From positions 2,976,001 to 3,040,000 of the forward strand of contig NZ_CP043505.1 in assembly GCF_008365295.1 (NCBI RefSeq): 64,000 nucleotides of DNA. The letters are read 5' to 3'. The DNA is from Agromyces intestinalis. Its GTDB lineage: Bacteria; Actinomycetota; Actinomycetes; Actinomycetales; Microbacteriaceae. Both the position numbers and the translations under genes were made by a program. The notes under the pieces were generated by a model. That model was not told the DNA's origin and searched no databases. It saw only the letters and a program-made list of their open reading frames with translations. Positions 48,074-56,164 of this stretch are shown in pieces (within the stretch, counting starts at the first letter, position 1; each line of letters starts with the position of its first letter).

Positions 48074-48495
48074 ACGGTGCCGGCCGGCGGCCACACGCCG
48101 ATGATGAGCGCCATCACGACCACGGTGACGAGCTCGTGCGCGATGTTCATGAGGGTGAGCGCCGGTGGCCGCCCCTCGAACGCGTCGTGCGTGATGAAGC
48201 GGGCCGCGGTGAACCCCGCCCACAGCATGGTGCCGACGCCGAGCGCGAGGCCGAGGTAGCCGCCGCCCCACGCCACCCACGCCGTCTGCGTGGTGATCGC
48301 CAGCACCCACGCGGTGATGAAGCTGACGACGACCGTGGTGATGACGGCGCCGAACGCGTTGCCGGGGTTGTCGAGGTCGACCTTCGCGAGTTCGGCCCAC
48401 CGTCTGCCGAACACCTTCGGCGTGTACCAGATCGAGCCGATCACGAGTGTCGAGAGCGTCGCGAGGATGACCGCCCAATAGTTCACGTCCAGCAT
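48070..48495 (-). CDS. DUF1761 integral membrane protein
   Basis: 141 residues with four TM helices (YWAVILATLSTLVIGSIWYT, GAVITTVVVSFITAWVLAIT, YLGLALGVGTMLWAGFTAA, HELVTVVVMALIIGVWP). SIWYTPKVFGRRWAEL is the DUF1761 hallmark. Function unknown. Its stop codon shares the palindromic CTAG (48070-48073) with the convergent methyltransferase. Confidence 0.9.
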   Translation of the reverse strand: MLDVNYWAVILATLSTLVIGSIWYTPKVFGRRWAELAKVDLDNPGNAFGAVITTVVVSFITAWVLAITTQTAWVAWGGGYLGLALGVGTMLWAGFTAARFITHDAFEGRPPALTLMNIAHELVTVVVMALIIGVWPPAGTV

Positions 48496-48621
48496 GGTGC
48501 GCCTCCGTCTCGGGCCCGCGTCAGGACCCGCCTGCGCGGAGTCTATCCACGAGGCATGCTCGCTTCAGGCGCGGCTCGGCGGGCGCGGGTATTCTCATCT
48601 CGCACCCCCGAAAGCGAGCCC

Positions 48622-49554
48622 ATGGCCGACAGTCCGCTCTCCGCGTCCCCGTACGAGATCATCGGCGTCTCCGCCGACGCCGACGACGCAGCGCTGCGCG
48701 CGGCCTACCGGCGTGCCCTGCGGCAGGCGCACCCCGACACCGGCGGCGACCCCGCCGCATTCCACGCGGTGCAGCGCGCGTGGGCGATGATCGGCACGCC
48801 CGAGGCTCGGGCCGCGTACGACCGAGGGCGAGGCTACGGCACCGCCGACGCGTCGCGTGAGGCCTGGGCGCCCGCCGCCCCTCGGGCGCGGCGCGACTCG
48901 CGGCCCCTCGCCCGCTCGTACGGGCATCCCGGCGGGTTCTCGCGCGAGCGGTACCTCGAGCTGATCCGCGAGTGGGTGGGCCGCGGCGTCACGGTCGACG
49001 ACCCGTACGACCCGGCGCTCGTGCGCGGCGCGCCCCGCGACATCCGTCACCTGCTCGCCGACGCCCTCGTCGAGGAGCAGACCGCGCGGTCGCTCGCGAC
49101 ACTCGGCATCGCGTACACCGTCTGGCACGACCTCGCAACGGATGCCGCGGGCCCGAGCCTTCCGCCGAAGCTCGACCATCTCGTGCTCGGCCCCTCCGGG
49201 TTGTTCGCGATCCAGTCGGAGGACTGGGGCGGCGAGGTCTCGCTGCGACGCACCGAGGTCGTCGGCGAGGTGCTCGGACGCGAGCGACCGGTGCACGCGC
49301 TCGCCGCGCGCGCGAAGGCGATCTCGCGGGCGGCGAGGGTGAAGCCCACCGCGCTCATGGTGGTCGTGCCCGACGAGCACCTCGCCGAGCCGCTGCAGGT
49401 CGGCGGCACGGTGCGCGGCGCCGTCGTCGCGCTCGTGCGATCGTCGCGGCTGGCGAGCGCGGTGCGCGAGGGGCTGCCCGGCTCGGCGCACCTCGGCGGC
49501 ACCGAGGTCATGGAGGTGCGCTCGCGGCTGCAGGCCGTGGTGCGGTTCGCGTAG
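48622..49554 (+). CDS. J-domain protein with C-terminal NERD-like region
   Basis: 310 residues. Residues ~8-68 form a DnaJ J-domain (YEIIGVSADADDAALRAAYRRAL, HPD at 37-39, AWAMIGTPEARAAYDRGRGYG), which should stimulate DnaK. A linker (~70-100) precedes a nuclease-related (NERD-type) domain: LPPKLDHLVLGPSGLFAIQSEDWGGEV, ARAKAISRAARVKPTALMVV. The D-x-L-x-x-GPSGLF-x-I segment corresponds to the NERD active-site strand. The role is uncertain, possibly chaperone-linked DNA or RNA quality control. No DnaK gene is nearby. Confidence 0.82.
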   Translation: MADSPLSASPYEIIGVSADADDAALRAAYRRALRQAHPDTGGDPAAFHAVQRAWAMIGTPEARAAYDRGRGYGTADASREAWAPAAPRARRDSRPLARSYGHPGGFSRERYLELIREWVGRGVTVDDPYDPALVRGAPRDIRHLLADALVEEQTARSLATLGIAYTVWHDLATDAAGPSLPPKLDHLVLGPSGLFAIQSEDWGGEVSLRRTEVVGEVLGRERPVHALAARAKAISRAARVKPTALMVVVPDEHLAEPLQVGGTVRGAVVALVRSSRLASAVREGLPGSAHLGGTEVMEVRSRLQAVVRFA

Positions 49555-49616
49555 CGAACATCGCGGTCCTCGGGCCCGGTCATGGTGCAAGCGTGAGGAT
49601 GTATCCCTGCGTGACA

Positions 49617-49760
49617 GCGGGGCTGAGACTCGATTTCCCGCACGAGGTGGATGCCTCCCACAGCCTGCCGGGGAAACAGGATGAGCCGGGTCAAGGGTGC
49701 TGTGGGCAGGGGATGATGCGGCTGGTCCTGTTTTCGCGGTGCGGGCGCTCCTCGACCAGC
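49617..49760 (+). other. Structured intergenic region, candidate cis-acting RNA
   Basis: No gene is supported in 49555-49808. CCCACAGC (49657-49664) pairs perfectly with GCTGTGGG (49699-49706). GGAAACAGGATGAGCC (49672-49687) pairs over 16 positions, with one mismatch and wobbles, with GGCTGGTCCTGTTTTC (49720-49735). The two helices interleave (A-B-A'-B'), the topology of a pseudoknot. GCTGGTC (49721-49727) can instead pair with GACCAGC (49754-49760), and CCTGCC (49664-49669) with GGCAGG (49705-49710). GCGGG/CCCGC at 49617-49641 forms a further hairpin. The aminopeptidase ATG follows at 49809. Confidence 0.4.
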
Positions 49761-49808
49761 TGATGCGGCGCTTCCCGTCCGGTGCCGCACCAGTGGTTGG
49801 ATGGAGGG

Positions 49809-51089
49809 ATGCCGACCGCTGCCTCGCTCACCGACCCCGACGCGTTCTTCGCCGACTTCGCCGATTTCGTCTCGGCCTCGCCCTCGTCGTACCACGCGGC
49901 CGCCGAGGTCGCGCGGCGGCTCGAGGCGGCCGGGTTCGCTCGGCTCGAGGAGCGAGACGGCTGGCCGACCGGACCCGGCCGCCGGTTCGTCGTGCGCGAC
50001 GGCGCGGTCATCGCGTGGGTCGAGCCCGAGGGTGCCGAGGCGCTGACGCCGTTCCGGCTGCTCGGTGCGCACACCGACTCTCCCGGGTTCAAGCTGAAGC
50101 CCAACCCGTCGACGGCGGCGGCGGGGCTGCTGCAGGCCGGCGTCGAGGTGTACGGCGGGCCGTTGCTGAACTCGTGGCTCGACCGCGAGCTCGAACTCGC
50201 CGGGCGGCTCGTCACCCGTGACGGTGTCGAGCACCTCGCCCGCACGGGGCCGCTGCTGCGCATCCCGCAGCTGGCGATCCACCTCGATCGCGAGATCGGC
50301 CAGGGGCTGGTTCTCGACAAGCAGACCCACACCCAGCCCGTCTGGGGCGCGGGCGAGCCGGGCGACGTGCTCGAGGTGCTCGCCGCGGACGCGGGAGTCG
50401 CAGCATCCGACATCGTCGGCTACGACGTGCTGACCGCGCCGGCCACGCCGCCCGCGCGGTTCGGCCGGGACGCGGTGTTCGTCGCCTCGGGCCGGATGGA
50501 CAACCTCACCTCGGTGTACGCGGGGCTGATCGCACTGCTGGATGCGCCGACGGATGCCGCGCATGCGAGCCTGCTCGCCGCATTCGACCACGAGGAACTC
50601 GGCTCGGAGTCGCGCTCGGGCGCGAGCGGGCCGTTCCTCGAGGACGTGCTGGCGCGCATCGCGGCCGGGCGCGGGGCCGACGAGGAGGCGCGGCGGCGTG
50701 CGTTCGCCGAGTCGTGGCTCGTCTCGAGCGACGCGGGGCACGCGGTGCACCCGAACTATCCCGAGAAGCACGACCCGGTGAACCGACCCGTGCTCGGCGG
50801 TGGTCCGCTGTTGAAGCTCAACGCCAATCAGCGGTATGCGAGCGACGCGCACGGTGCCGCGCTCTGGCGCGAGATGTGCGAGCGGGCGGGCGTGGCGGTG
50901 CAGGCATTCGTGTCGAACAACCGGATTCCGTGCGGCTCGACGATCGGGCCGCTCGCGGCGACGCGGCTCGGGATCCGCACGGTGGATGTCGGGGCTCCGC
51001 TGCTGTCGATGCACTCGGCGCGGGAGCTCGCGCATCTGGATGACCTGCGCGGGCTGGCTGCGGCGGTCGCGGGGTTCTTCGCGGGGTGA
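49809..51089 (+). CDS. M18-family aminopeptidase
   Basis: 426 residues, the size of bacterial aspartyl aminopeptidase-like M18 enzymes (ApeB group). Metal and catalytic residues are visible in LLGAHTDSPGFKLKP (His88, Asp90), VASGRMDNLTSVYAG, AFDHEELGSESRSGA (catalytic Glu and metal Glu), LVSSDAGHAVHPNYPEKHDP and a final VDVGAPLLSMHSARELAHLDD. It should be a cytoplasmic dodecameric zinc peptidase. TTGGAT (49797-49802) stands six bases before the ATG; GGAGGG abuts the ATG too closely to serve as a Shine-Dalgarno. The structured region upstream may influence expression. Confidence 0.93.
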   Translation: MPTAASLTDPDAFFADFADFVSASPSSYHAAAEVARRLEAAGFARLEERDGWPTGPGRRFVVRDGAVIAWVEPEGAEALTPFRLLGAHTDSPGFKLKPNPSTAAAGLLQAGVEVYGGPLLNSWLDRELELAGRLVTRDGVEHLARTGPLLRIPQLAIHLDREIGQGLVLDKQTHTQPVWGAGEPGDVLEVLAADAGVAASDIVGYDVLTAPATPPARFGRDAVFVASGRMDNLTSVYAGLIALLDAPTDAAHASLLAAFDHEELGSESRSGASGPFLEDVLARIAAGRGADEEARRRAFAESWLVSSDAGHAVHPNYPEKHDPVNRPVLGGGPLLKLNANQRYASDAHGAALWREMCERAGVAVQAFVSNNRIPCGSTIGPLAATRLGIRTVDVGAPLLSMHSARELAHLDDLRGLAAAVAGFFAG

Positions 51090-51167
51090 GGCAGCTTGGC
51101 AGAATGTCGACGAACGTCGACGGATTCCGCCGGGCACTCGTGCGGAGCATCCTGACATGCTCGGCAC

Positions 51168-51674
51168 ATGACTGAAGTCGCCACCGCCACCTCCGCCCTG
51201 TTCGACCACGTCGCGTCCGCCGAGAACGCGGTGCGGCACTTCCGAGGGCGGCTGGCATACGAGACGGATGTCTCGGACGTGCGCGCCGCGCTCGATTCGG
51301 ATGCTCGGGGCTTCACACTCATCGACACCCGCAACGACCAGGCGTGGGCGCAGGGGCACGTGCCGGGTGCGGTGCACCTGCCGACCCGTCGCATCCGCGA
51401 CGAGGTGGCCGACCTGGTGCCGGCCGGGACGCCGGTCGTCGTCTACTGCTGGGGCCCCGGATGCAACGGCGCCACACGCGCCGCGCTCGAGCTCGCGCTG
51501 CTCGGGTATCCCGTCAAGGAGATGATCGGCGGGTTCGAGTACTGGGTGCGCGAGGGGTTCGCGTTCGAGACCGCCGACGGGCCGGTGCAGCCAGCCGTGG
51601 ACGCGACCGTGAACGTCGCGCCCGCGGCGGTGCCGGCCGGGCAGAGCGTCGGGGCGATCTCGTGCGCCTGCTAG
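51168..51674 (+). CDS. Rhodanese-like sulfurtransferase
   Basis: 168 residues with one rhodanese domain (~35-135): FTLIDTRNDQAWAQGHVPGAVHLP and active-site loop VVYCWGPGCNGATRAAL with Cys94, plus a second Cys99 in the loop. The C-terminus ends in ISCAC, adding two further cysteines that could relay persulfide. It is convergent with a two-domain sulfurtransferase 15 bp away. It probably transfers sulfane sulfur from thiosulfate or persulfides. The acceptor is unknown. Confidence 0.9.
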   Translation: MTEVATATSALFDHVASAENAVRHFRGRLAYETDVSDVRAALDSDARGFTLIDTRNDQAWAQGHVPGAVHLPTRRIRDEVADLVPAGTPVVVYCWGPGCNGATRAALELALLGYPVKEMIGGFEYWVREGFAFETADGPVQPAVDATVNVAPAAVPAGQSVGAISCAC

Positions 51675-51689
51675 CTGCCCGATATTCGG

Positions 51690-52568
51690 TCAGGCGGCGG
51701 TCACGAGCGGTGCGTCGGGGTCGTCGCCCCACTCGTTGAGCGACCCGTCGTAGACCCGCACACCGGTGCGCCCCTGCACCGTCAGCGCGAGCGCGCCGAG
51801 TGAGGCCGCGATGCCGGCCGCGCAGTACAGGATGACCGGACCCTCGTCGGGCACGGCGGCATGCGCCGCGACCAGGCTCGCAGGCTCGACGACGCGGTTG
51901 GATGTCGGATCGACGAGCGCTGCGGCCGGCACGTTCACGCTGCCCGGGATATGGCCCGACGGGCCCGGGATTCCCGAATCGCCGCGGAAGACCGCCGGCG
52001 GCAGCGAGCACACGAGCGCCGCGGGGGCGGAGCCGTCGAGGACCGCCTCGACATCGGCGCGATCGGCCCAGAAGCCGGGGAGCGCGACGGGTTCGAACTC
52101 GGTCGCGGCCTGGTGGGGCTCGACGTGCCCGGTCTCGACCGGGAGCGCGGCCCCGCGCCAGGCGGCGAGGCCGCCGTCGAGCACCGCTGCGCGTTCGAGA
52201 CCGAACGAGCGGAGCAACCACCAGAGGCGGGCGGCGAAGCGCCCGTTCGCCGTATCGTAGAGCACCACACTCGACTCGGCGCCGATGCCGACCTCGGCGG
52301 CCGCGGCGCGGACCCGGTCGGCGTCGGGCAGTGTGAACGGGTGACGGCCGGACGGGTCGGAGAACGACTCGAGCAGGTCGGCGAAGCCCGCCCCGGGAAG
52401 GTGGCCGTCGATGAGGTAGCGGTCGAGACCGCTCACCCACGCCTTGCCGCCGCCGGGCGCGTCGACGAGCAGCGTCGTCGCGTCGAGCACGACGAGGCGC
52501 GGGTCGTCGAGTCGTTCGGCGAGCCAGTCGACGGAGACGAGAGGGCCGGGAAGCTCGAGAGCGGTCAT
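51690..52568 (-). CDS. Two-domain sulfurtransferase (thiosulfate/3-mercaptopyruvate type)
   Basis: 292 residues. The N-terminal inactive rhodanese domain (LVSVDWLAERLDDPRLVVLDAT, SVVLYDTANGRFAARLWWLLRSFG) is followed by a C-terminal catalytic domain (IPGPSGHIPGSVNVPA, VILYCAAGIAASLGALAL with Cys249). The active-site loop CAAGIAAS differs from the canonical CRKG(V/E)T of rhodaneses and CGSGVTA of mercaptopyruvate enzymes, but keeps the CxxGxxA frame of the latter, so the preferred substrate is unclear. It is followed upstream by sdaA on the same strand. Confidence 0.88.
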   Translation of the reverse strand: MTALELPGPLVSVDWLAERLDDPRLVVLDATTLLVDAPGGGKAWVSGLDRYLIDGHLPGAGFADLLESFSDPSGRHPFTLPDADRVRAAAAEVGIGAESSVVLYDTANGRFAARLWWLLRSFGLERAAVLDGGLAAWRGAALPVETGHVEPHQAATEFEPVALPGFWADRADVEAVLDGSAPAALVCSLPPAVFRGDSGIPGPSGHIPGSVNVPAAALVDPTSNRVVEPASLVAAHAAVPDEGPVILYCAAGIAASLGALALTVQGRTGVRVYDGSLNEWGDDPDAPLVTAA

Positions 52569-52647
52569 GCCGGGAAGGCTACGCCTCAGCGCTGGCGGCG
52601 GGGCATCCCTGGCGAAACCGGGCGAAATGTGCGGGGTGCTCGCCCGC

Positions 52648-54054
52648 TCAGCACTCGATGACGTTGACGGCGAGGCCGCCCTCGCTCGTCTCCTTGTACT
52701 TCGTCATCATGTCGAGGCCGGTCTGACGCATCGTCTCGATGACCGTATCGAGGGAGACGAGGTGGGTTCCGTCGCCGTGCAGGGCGAGTCGCGCCGCCGA
52801 TACCGCCGTCGAGGCAGCGATCGCGTTGCGCTCGATGCACGGCACTTGCACGAGCCCCGCGACCGGGTCGCAGGTGAGCCCGAGGTGGTGCTCCATCGCG
52901 ATCTCGGCCGCGTTCTCGACCTGGCGCGGGGTGCCGCCGAGCACGGCGCACAGCGCCCCCGCGGCCATCGCGCACGCCGAGCCGACCTCGGCCTGGCAGC
53001 CGCCCTCGGCACCCGAGATGGAGGCGTTCTTCTTCACGAGGCTCGCGATCGCCGCCGCCGTGAGCAGGAACCGTCGGATGCCAGCGCGGTCAGCGCCGGG
53101 CACGAACCGCAGGTAGTAGTGGCCGACGGCCGGGAGGATTCCCGCCGCGCCGTTCGTTGGGGCGGTGACCACGCGTCCGCCCGACGCGTTCTCTTCGTTC
53201 ACCGCGAGAGCGAACGCGTGCAGCCACTCGATCGAGGTATCGCGGGCGGCGCTGGCGTGCGCCTGCTCGTCGTGGTCGTACGCGTCGAGCCGGCGTCGCA
53301 CCTCGGGCGCGCGGCGCTTCACGCCGAGCCCGCCGGGCAGCGTGCCCTCGGTGTCGAGGCCGTGCGCGACGCACTCGGCCATCGCGTCCCAGATCGCGTC
53401 GAGCCCGGCGTCGATGCCGGCCTCGCCGTGGATGGCGACCTCGTTGTGCCGCGCGATGTCGCAGAGGGACACGCCGTGCGCGTCGCAGAGGCCGATCAGT
53501 TCGGCCGCGTTCGAGTACGGCAGCGGGTACCGCAGGGCCTCGGCCTCTTCGCGGGTCTCGCCTTCGCGGCGGATGAACCCGCCGCCGACGGAGTAGTAGG
53601 TCTCTTCGGCGAGCGGCAGCGCGTCGTCACCCCAGGCCTGGAGGGTCAGCGCGTTCGGATGCCCCGGAAGCCGCGTGCGGGGTTCGAGCGAGACATCCGT
53701 GCTGCGCATGCGGATCGGATGCCGGCCCGCGAGTCGGACGGTGCCGGAGTCGTCTCCGGCGTCATCGGCATCGTCGAGTCGCGTCCACGCGCCGCGCACC
53801 AGATCGGGGTCGCAGTCTTCGGGGCGGAGCCCCGAGAGCCCGGCGACGACCGCGTCGGGGGTGCCGTGGCCGAGTCCGGTCGCGCCGAGCGAGCCGTACA
53901 GCGAGCACGTGACGCGCCGCACCCGATCGAGTCCGCCCCGCTGGTCGATGCGATCGACGAAGTCCGCCGCGGCCCGCATCGGCCCGACGGTGTGCGAACT
54001 CGAGGGCCCGATCCCGATCGAGAACAGATCGAGGGCTGAGACGAACGCTGTCAC
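52648..54054 (-). CDS. sdaA: L-serine ammonia-lyase (L-serine dehydratase), iron-sulfur type
   Basis: 468 residues, single-chain type. It deaminates L-serine to pyruvate and ammonia with a [4Fe-4S] cluster. The N-terminal beta domain starts with FVSALDLFSIGIGPSSSHTVGPMRAA (serine contacts). The C-terminal alpha domain has KKNASISGAEGGCQAEVGSACAMAAG and HHLGLTCDPVAGLVQVPCIERNA, which hold the cluster cysteines, and ends in TKYKETSEGGLAVNVIEC. The GTG start follows TATCCT (54067 down to 54062) by seven bases. It complements ald in pyruvate supply from amino acids. Confidence 0.96.
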   Translation of the reverse strand: MTAFVSALDLFSIGIGPSSSHTVGPMRAAADFVDRIDQRGGLDRVRRVTCSLYGSLGATGLGHGTPDAVVAGLSGLRPEDCDPDLVRGAWTRLDDADDAGDDSGTVRLAGRHPIRMRSTDVSLEPRTRLPGHPNALTLQAWGDDALPLAEETYYSVGGGFIRREGETREEAEALRYPLPYSNAAELIGLCDAHGVSLCDIARHNEVAIHGEAGIDAGLDAIWDAMAECVAHGLDTEGTLPGGLGVKRRAPEVRRRLDAYDHDEQAHASAARDTSIEWLHAFALAVNEENASGGRVVTAPTNGAAGILPAVGHYYLRFVPGADRAGIRRFLLTAAAIASLVKKNASISGAEGGCQAEVGSACAMAAGALCAVLGGTPRQVENAAEIAMEHHLGLTCDPVAGLVQVPCIERNAIAASTAVSAARLALHGDGTHLVSLDTVIETMRQTGLDMMTKYKETSEGGLAVNVIEC

Positions 54055-54324
54055 ATCTTCAAGGATACGTGGCAGATCGCGCAGTTATCCGGCGCGGCAG
54101 CGGTGCATCCTGCGTAGACGGGGGTCGGATGTCACGAAACCTCCGCCGCGGCGGCTCAGGTCGAGTCGGCCGATACTCGCAGCTCATGACGAGGCATCCG
54201 ACCGGTCGCCTCTTGCACGTCGCGCACTCCGCGACGAGTCGCTGCAAGCGCCGCGACAGCGCGGCGTGAGCCTGCCCCGGAACACTCGGATCGTGGCATC
54301 GACATCTCCAGAAAGGAAACCGCG

Positions 54325-55323
54325 ATGACAGCATCACCCTGGGCCGTCGAGGCCGACGGGCTCGTCAAGGTCTTCGGCCAGAACCGCGCCGTCGACGGCG
54401 TCGACCTGCGGGTCGCGACCGGCACCGTGTACGGCGTGCTCGGCCCGAACGGCGCCGGCAAGACCACCACCATCAACATGCTCGCGACCCTGCTGCGACC
54501 CGACGGCGGCACGGGCCGCATCTTCGGCCATGACGTCGTCAAGGAACCGCAGGTCGTGCGCCAGCTGATCGGGGTGACCGGGCAGTTCGCATCGGTCGAC
54601 GAGACGCTCTCGGCCACCGAGAACCTCGTCATCTTCTCGCGCCTGCTCGGTCTCAGCCGGGCCGAGGCTCGCGCCAAGTCCGAGGACCTGCTCGAGCGCT
54701 TCGGCCTCTCCGAGGCGGCCAGACGCCCGCTGAAGAAGTTCTCCGGCGGCATGCGCCGCCGCCTCGACCTCGCAGCGTCCCTCATCGCGCAGCCGCCGCT
54801 CATCTTCCTCGATGAGCCGACCACAGGACTCGACCCGCGCACGCGCGGTCAGATGTGGGACACGATCCGCGAGCTCGTCTCGACCGGATCGACCGTCGTG
54901 CTCACGACGCAGTACCTCGACGAGGCCGACCAACTCGCCGACCGCATCGCTGTCATCGACCGGGGCCGGGTGGTCGCCGAGGGAACCGCCGACGAGCTGA
55001 AGGCATCGGTCGGCACCTCGTCGCTGCAGCTTCGACTCGCCGACCCGGCCGACACCGACGACGCACTCCGCGTCATCGCACGAGTCCTCGGCGTCCACGG
55101 CACGCTCTCGCCCGAAGCGGCGCGCATCACTGCGCCGATGGCCGACCCCGACCGGGTCGCCGACCTCCTCATCACCCTCCGCGAGGCCGGCATCCACCTC
55201 ACCGAGATGAGCGTGCAGAAGCCGACGCTCGACGAGGTCTTCCTCACCATCACCGGTCACGATGCGACCGACCAGACGGAACCCGCCGACCAGTCGAGCG
55301 AGAAGGAGCAGGTGAACGCATGA
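54325..55323 (+). CDS. ABC exporter ATP-binding protein, DrrA-like
   Basis: 332 residues. Walker A is GPNGAGKTT (40-48), signature FSGGMRRRLDLAASL near residue 138, Walker B is IFLDEPTTGLDPRTR, and the H-loop is in TTQYLDEADQLADRIAVID. The C-terminal ~100 residues (QLRLADPADTDDAL, KPTLDEVFLTITG) match the daunorubicin-resistance DrrA regulatory tail. It has a good Shine-Dalgarno (AAGGA) before the ATG. It is coupled to the permease by ATGA overlap. Together they likely export a hydrophobic compound or self-protect against one. The 270 bp upstream hold no supported gene. Confidence 0.93.
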   Translation: MTASPWAVEADGLVKVFGQNRAVDGVDLRVATGTVYGVLGPNGAGKTTTINMLATLLRPDGGTGRIFGHDVVKEPQVVRQLIGVTGQFASVDETLSATENLVIFSRLLGLSRAEARAKSEDLLERFGLSEAARRPLKKFSGGMRRRLDLAASLIAQPPLIFLDEPTTGLDPRTRGQMWDTIRELVSTGSTVVLTTQYLDEADQLADRIAVIDRGRVVAEGTADELKASVGTSSLQLRLADPADTDDALRVIARVLGVHGTLSPEAARITAPMADPDRVADLLITLREAGIHLTEMSVQKPTLDEVFLTITGHDATDQTEPADQSSEKEQVNA

Positions 55324-56147
55324 GCACCCTCACCGCACCCACCAGGATCGTCCCGGCCTCCGAGCGCCGGCTGAAGAACACCACGAGCATCGCCCAGACG
55401 CTGCAGAACACGTTCACGATGGCCTACCGCGGCCTGGTGAAGATCCGGCGCACCCCTGAGCAGCTCATCGACGTCACGGTGCAGCCGATCATCTTCACGC
55501 TGATGTTCACGTACATCTTCGGCGGCGCCATCGCCGGCGACGTCGCGAGCTATCTGCCGATCATCATTCCCGGCATCCTGGTGCAGACGGTCATCACGAC
55601 CTCGGTCGTGACGGGCGTGCAGCTGCGAGAGGATATGGACAAGGGCGTGTTCGATCGGTTCCGATCGCTGCCGATCGCGCGCATCGCGCCGCTGTCGGGG
55701 GCGCTGCTGGCCGACACGCTCCGCTACGCGATCGCGACGACGCTGACCTTCGTCATGGGGTTCGTGATGGGCTTCCGCCCCGAAGGCGGGCTCAGCGCGG
55801 TCATCGGCGCCGGGCTCCTCGTCATCGCGTGCTCGTGGGCCGTCAGCTGGATCTTCGCGTTCTTCGGCGTCATCGCTCGGTCAGCCGGCAGCGTGCAGGG
55901 CATCAGCTTCCTGATCCTGTTCCCCCTGACGTTCCTCTCGAACGCGTTCGTGCCCGCCGACACCATGCCCGACTGGCTGCAGTGGTTCGTCAACATCAAC
56001 CCCGTGTCGCACCTCGTGACCGCCGTTCGCGAGCTCGTGAACAACGGCGTCGTCGGATCGGACGCGATGATCGCGCTCATCGGCGCGGCCGTCATCGTGG
56101 CGGTCTTCGCACCGCTCACGGTGCGCGCCTACATGCGCAAGGCGTGA
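55320..56147 (+). CDS. ABC-2 type exporter permease, DrrB-like
   Basis: 275 residues with six TM helices. An N-terminal cytoplasmic stretch (LQNTFTMAYRGLVKIRRTPEQLIDVTVQP) leads into TM1 IIFTLMFTYIFGGAIAG. The ABC-2 signature is in EDMDKGVFDRFRSLPIARIAPLSG and PLTFLSNAFVPADTMPDWLQWFVNINPVSHLVTAVREL. The start codon overlaps the DrrA-like stop and has AAGGAG upstream. It is the membrane partner of that ATPase. Confidence 0.94.
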   Translation: MSTLTAPTRIVPASERRLKNTTSIAQTLQNTFTMAYRGLVKIRRTPEQLIDVTVQPIIFTLMFTYIFGGAIAGDVASYLPIIIPGILVQTVITTSVVTGVQLREDMDKGVFDRFRSLPIARIAPLSGALLADTLRYAIATTLTFVMGFVMGFRPEGGLSAVIGAGLLVIACSWAVSWIFAFFGVIARSAGSVQGISFLILFPLTFLSNAFVPADTMPDWLQWFVNINPVSHLVTAVRELVNNGVVGSDAMIALIGAAVIVAVFAPLTVRAYMRKA

Positions 56148-56164
56148 CCGCGCGCTTCGTGCGA

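Noticed and set aside
49595-49660. CTGAGA and GGTGGATG segments reminiscent of a TPP riboswitch
   Set aside because: The order and spacing of the TPP core (GCTGAGA ... ACCTGATC-x-GGATAATGCC-x-GCG) are not met, and the downstream gene is a peptidase, not a thiamine gene.
54055-54324. Possible small genes between sdaA and the DrrA-like gene
   Set aside because: Frames on both strands give Arg/Ser-rich peptides without start signals. I see only the sdaA promoter and the exporter's Shine-Dalgarno in this gap.
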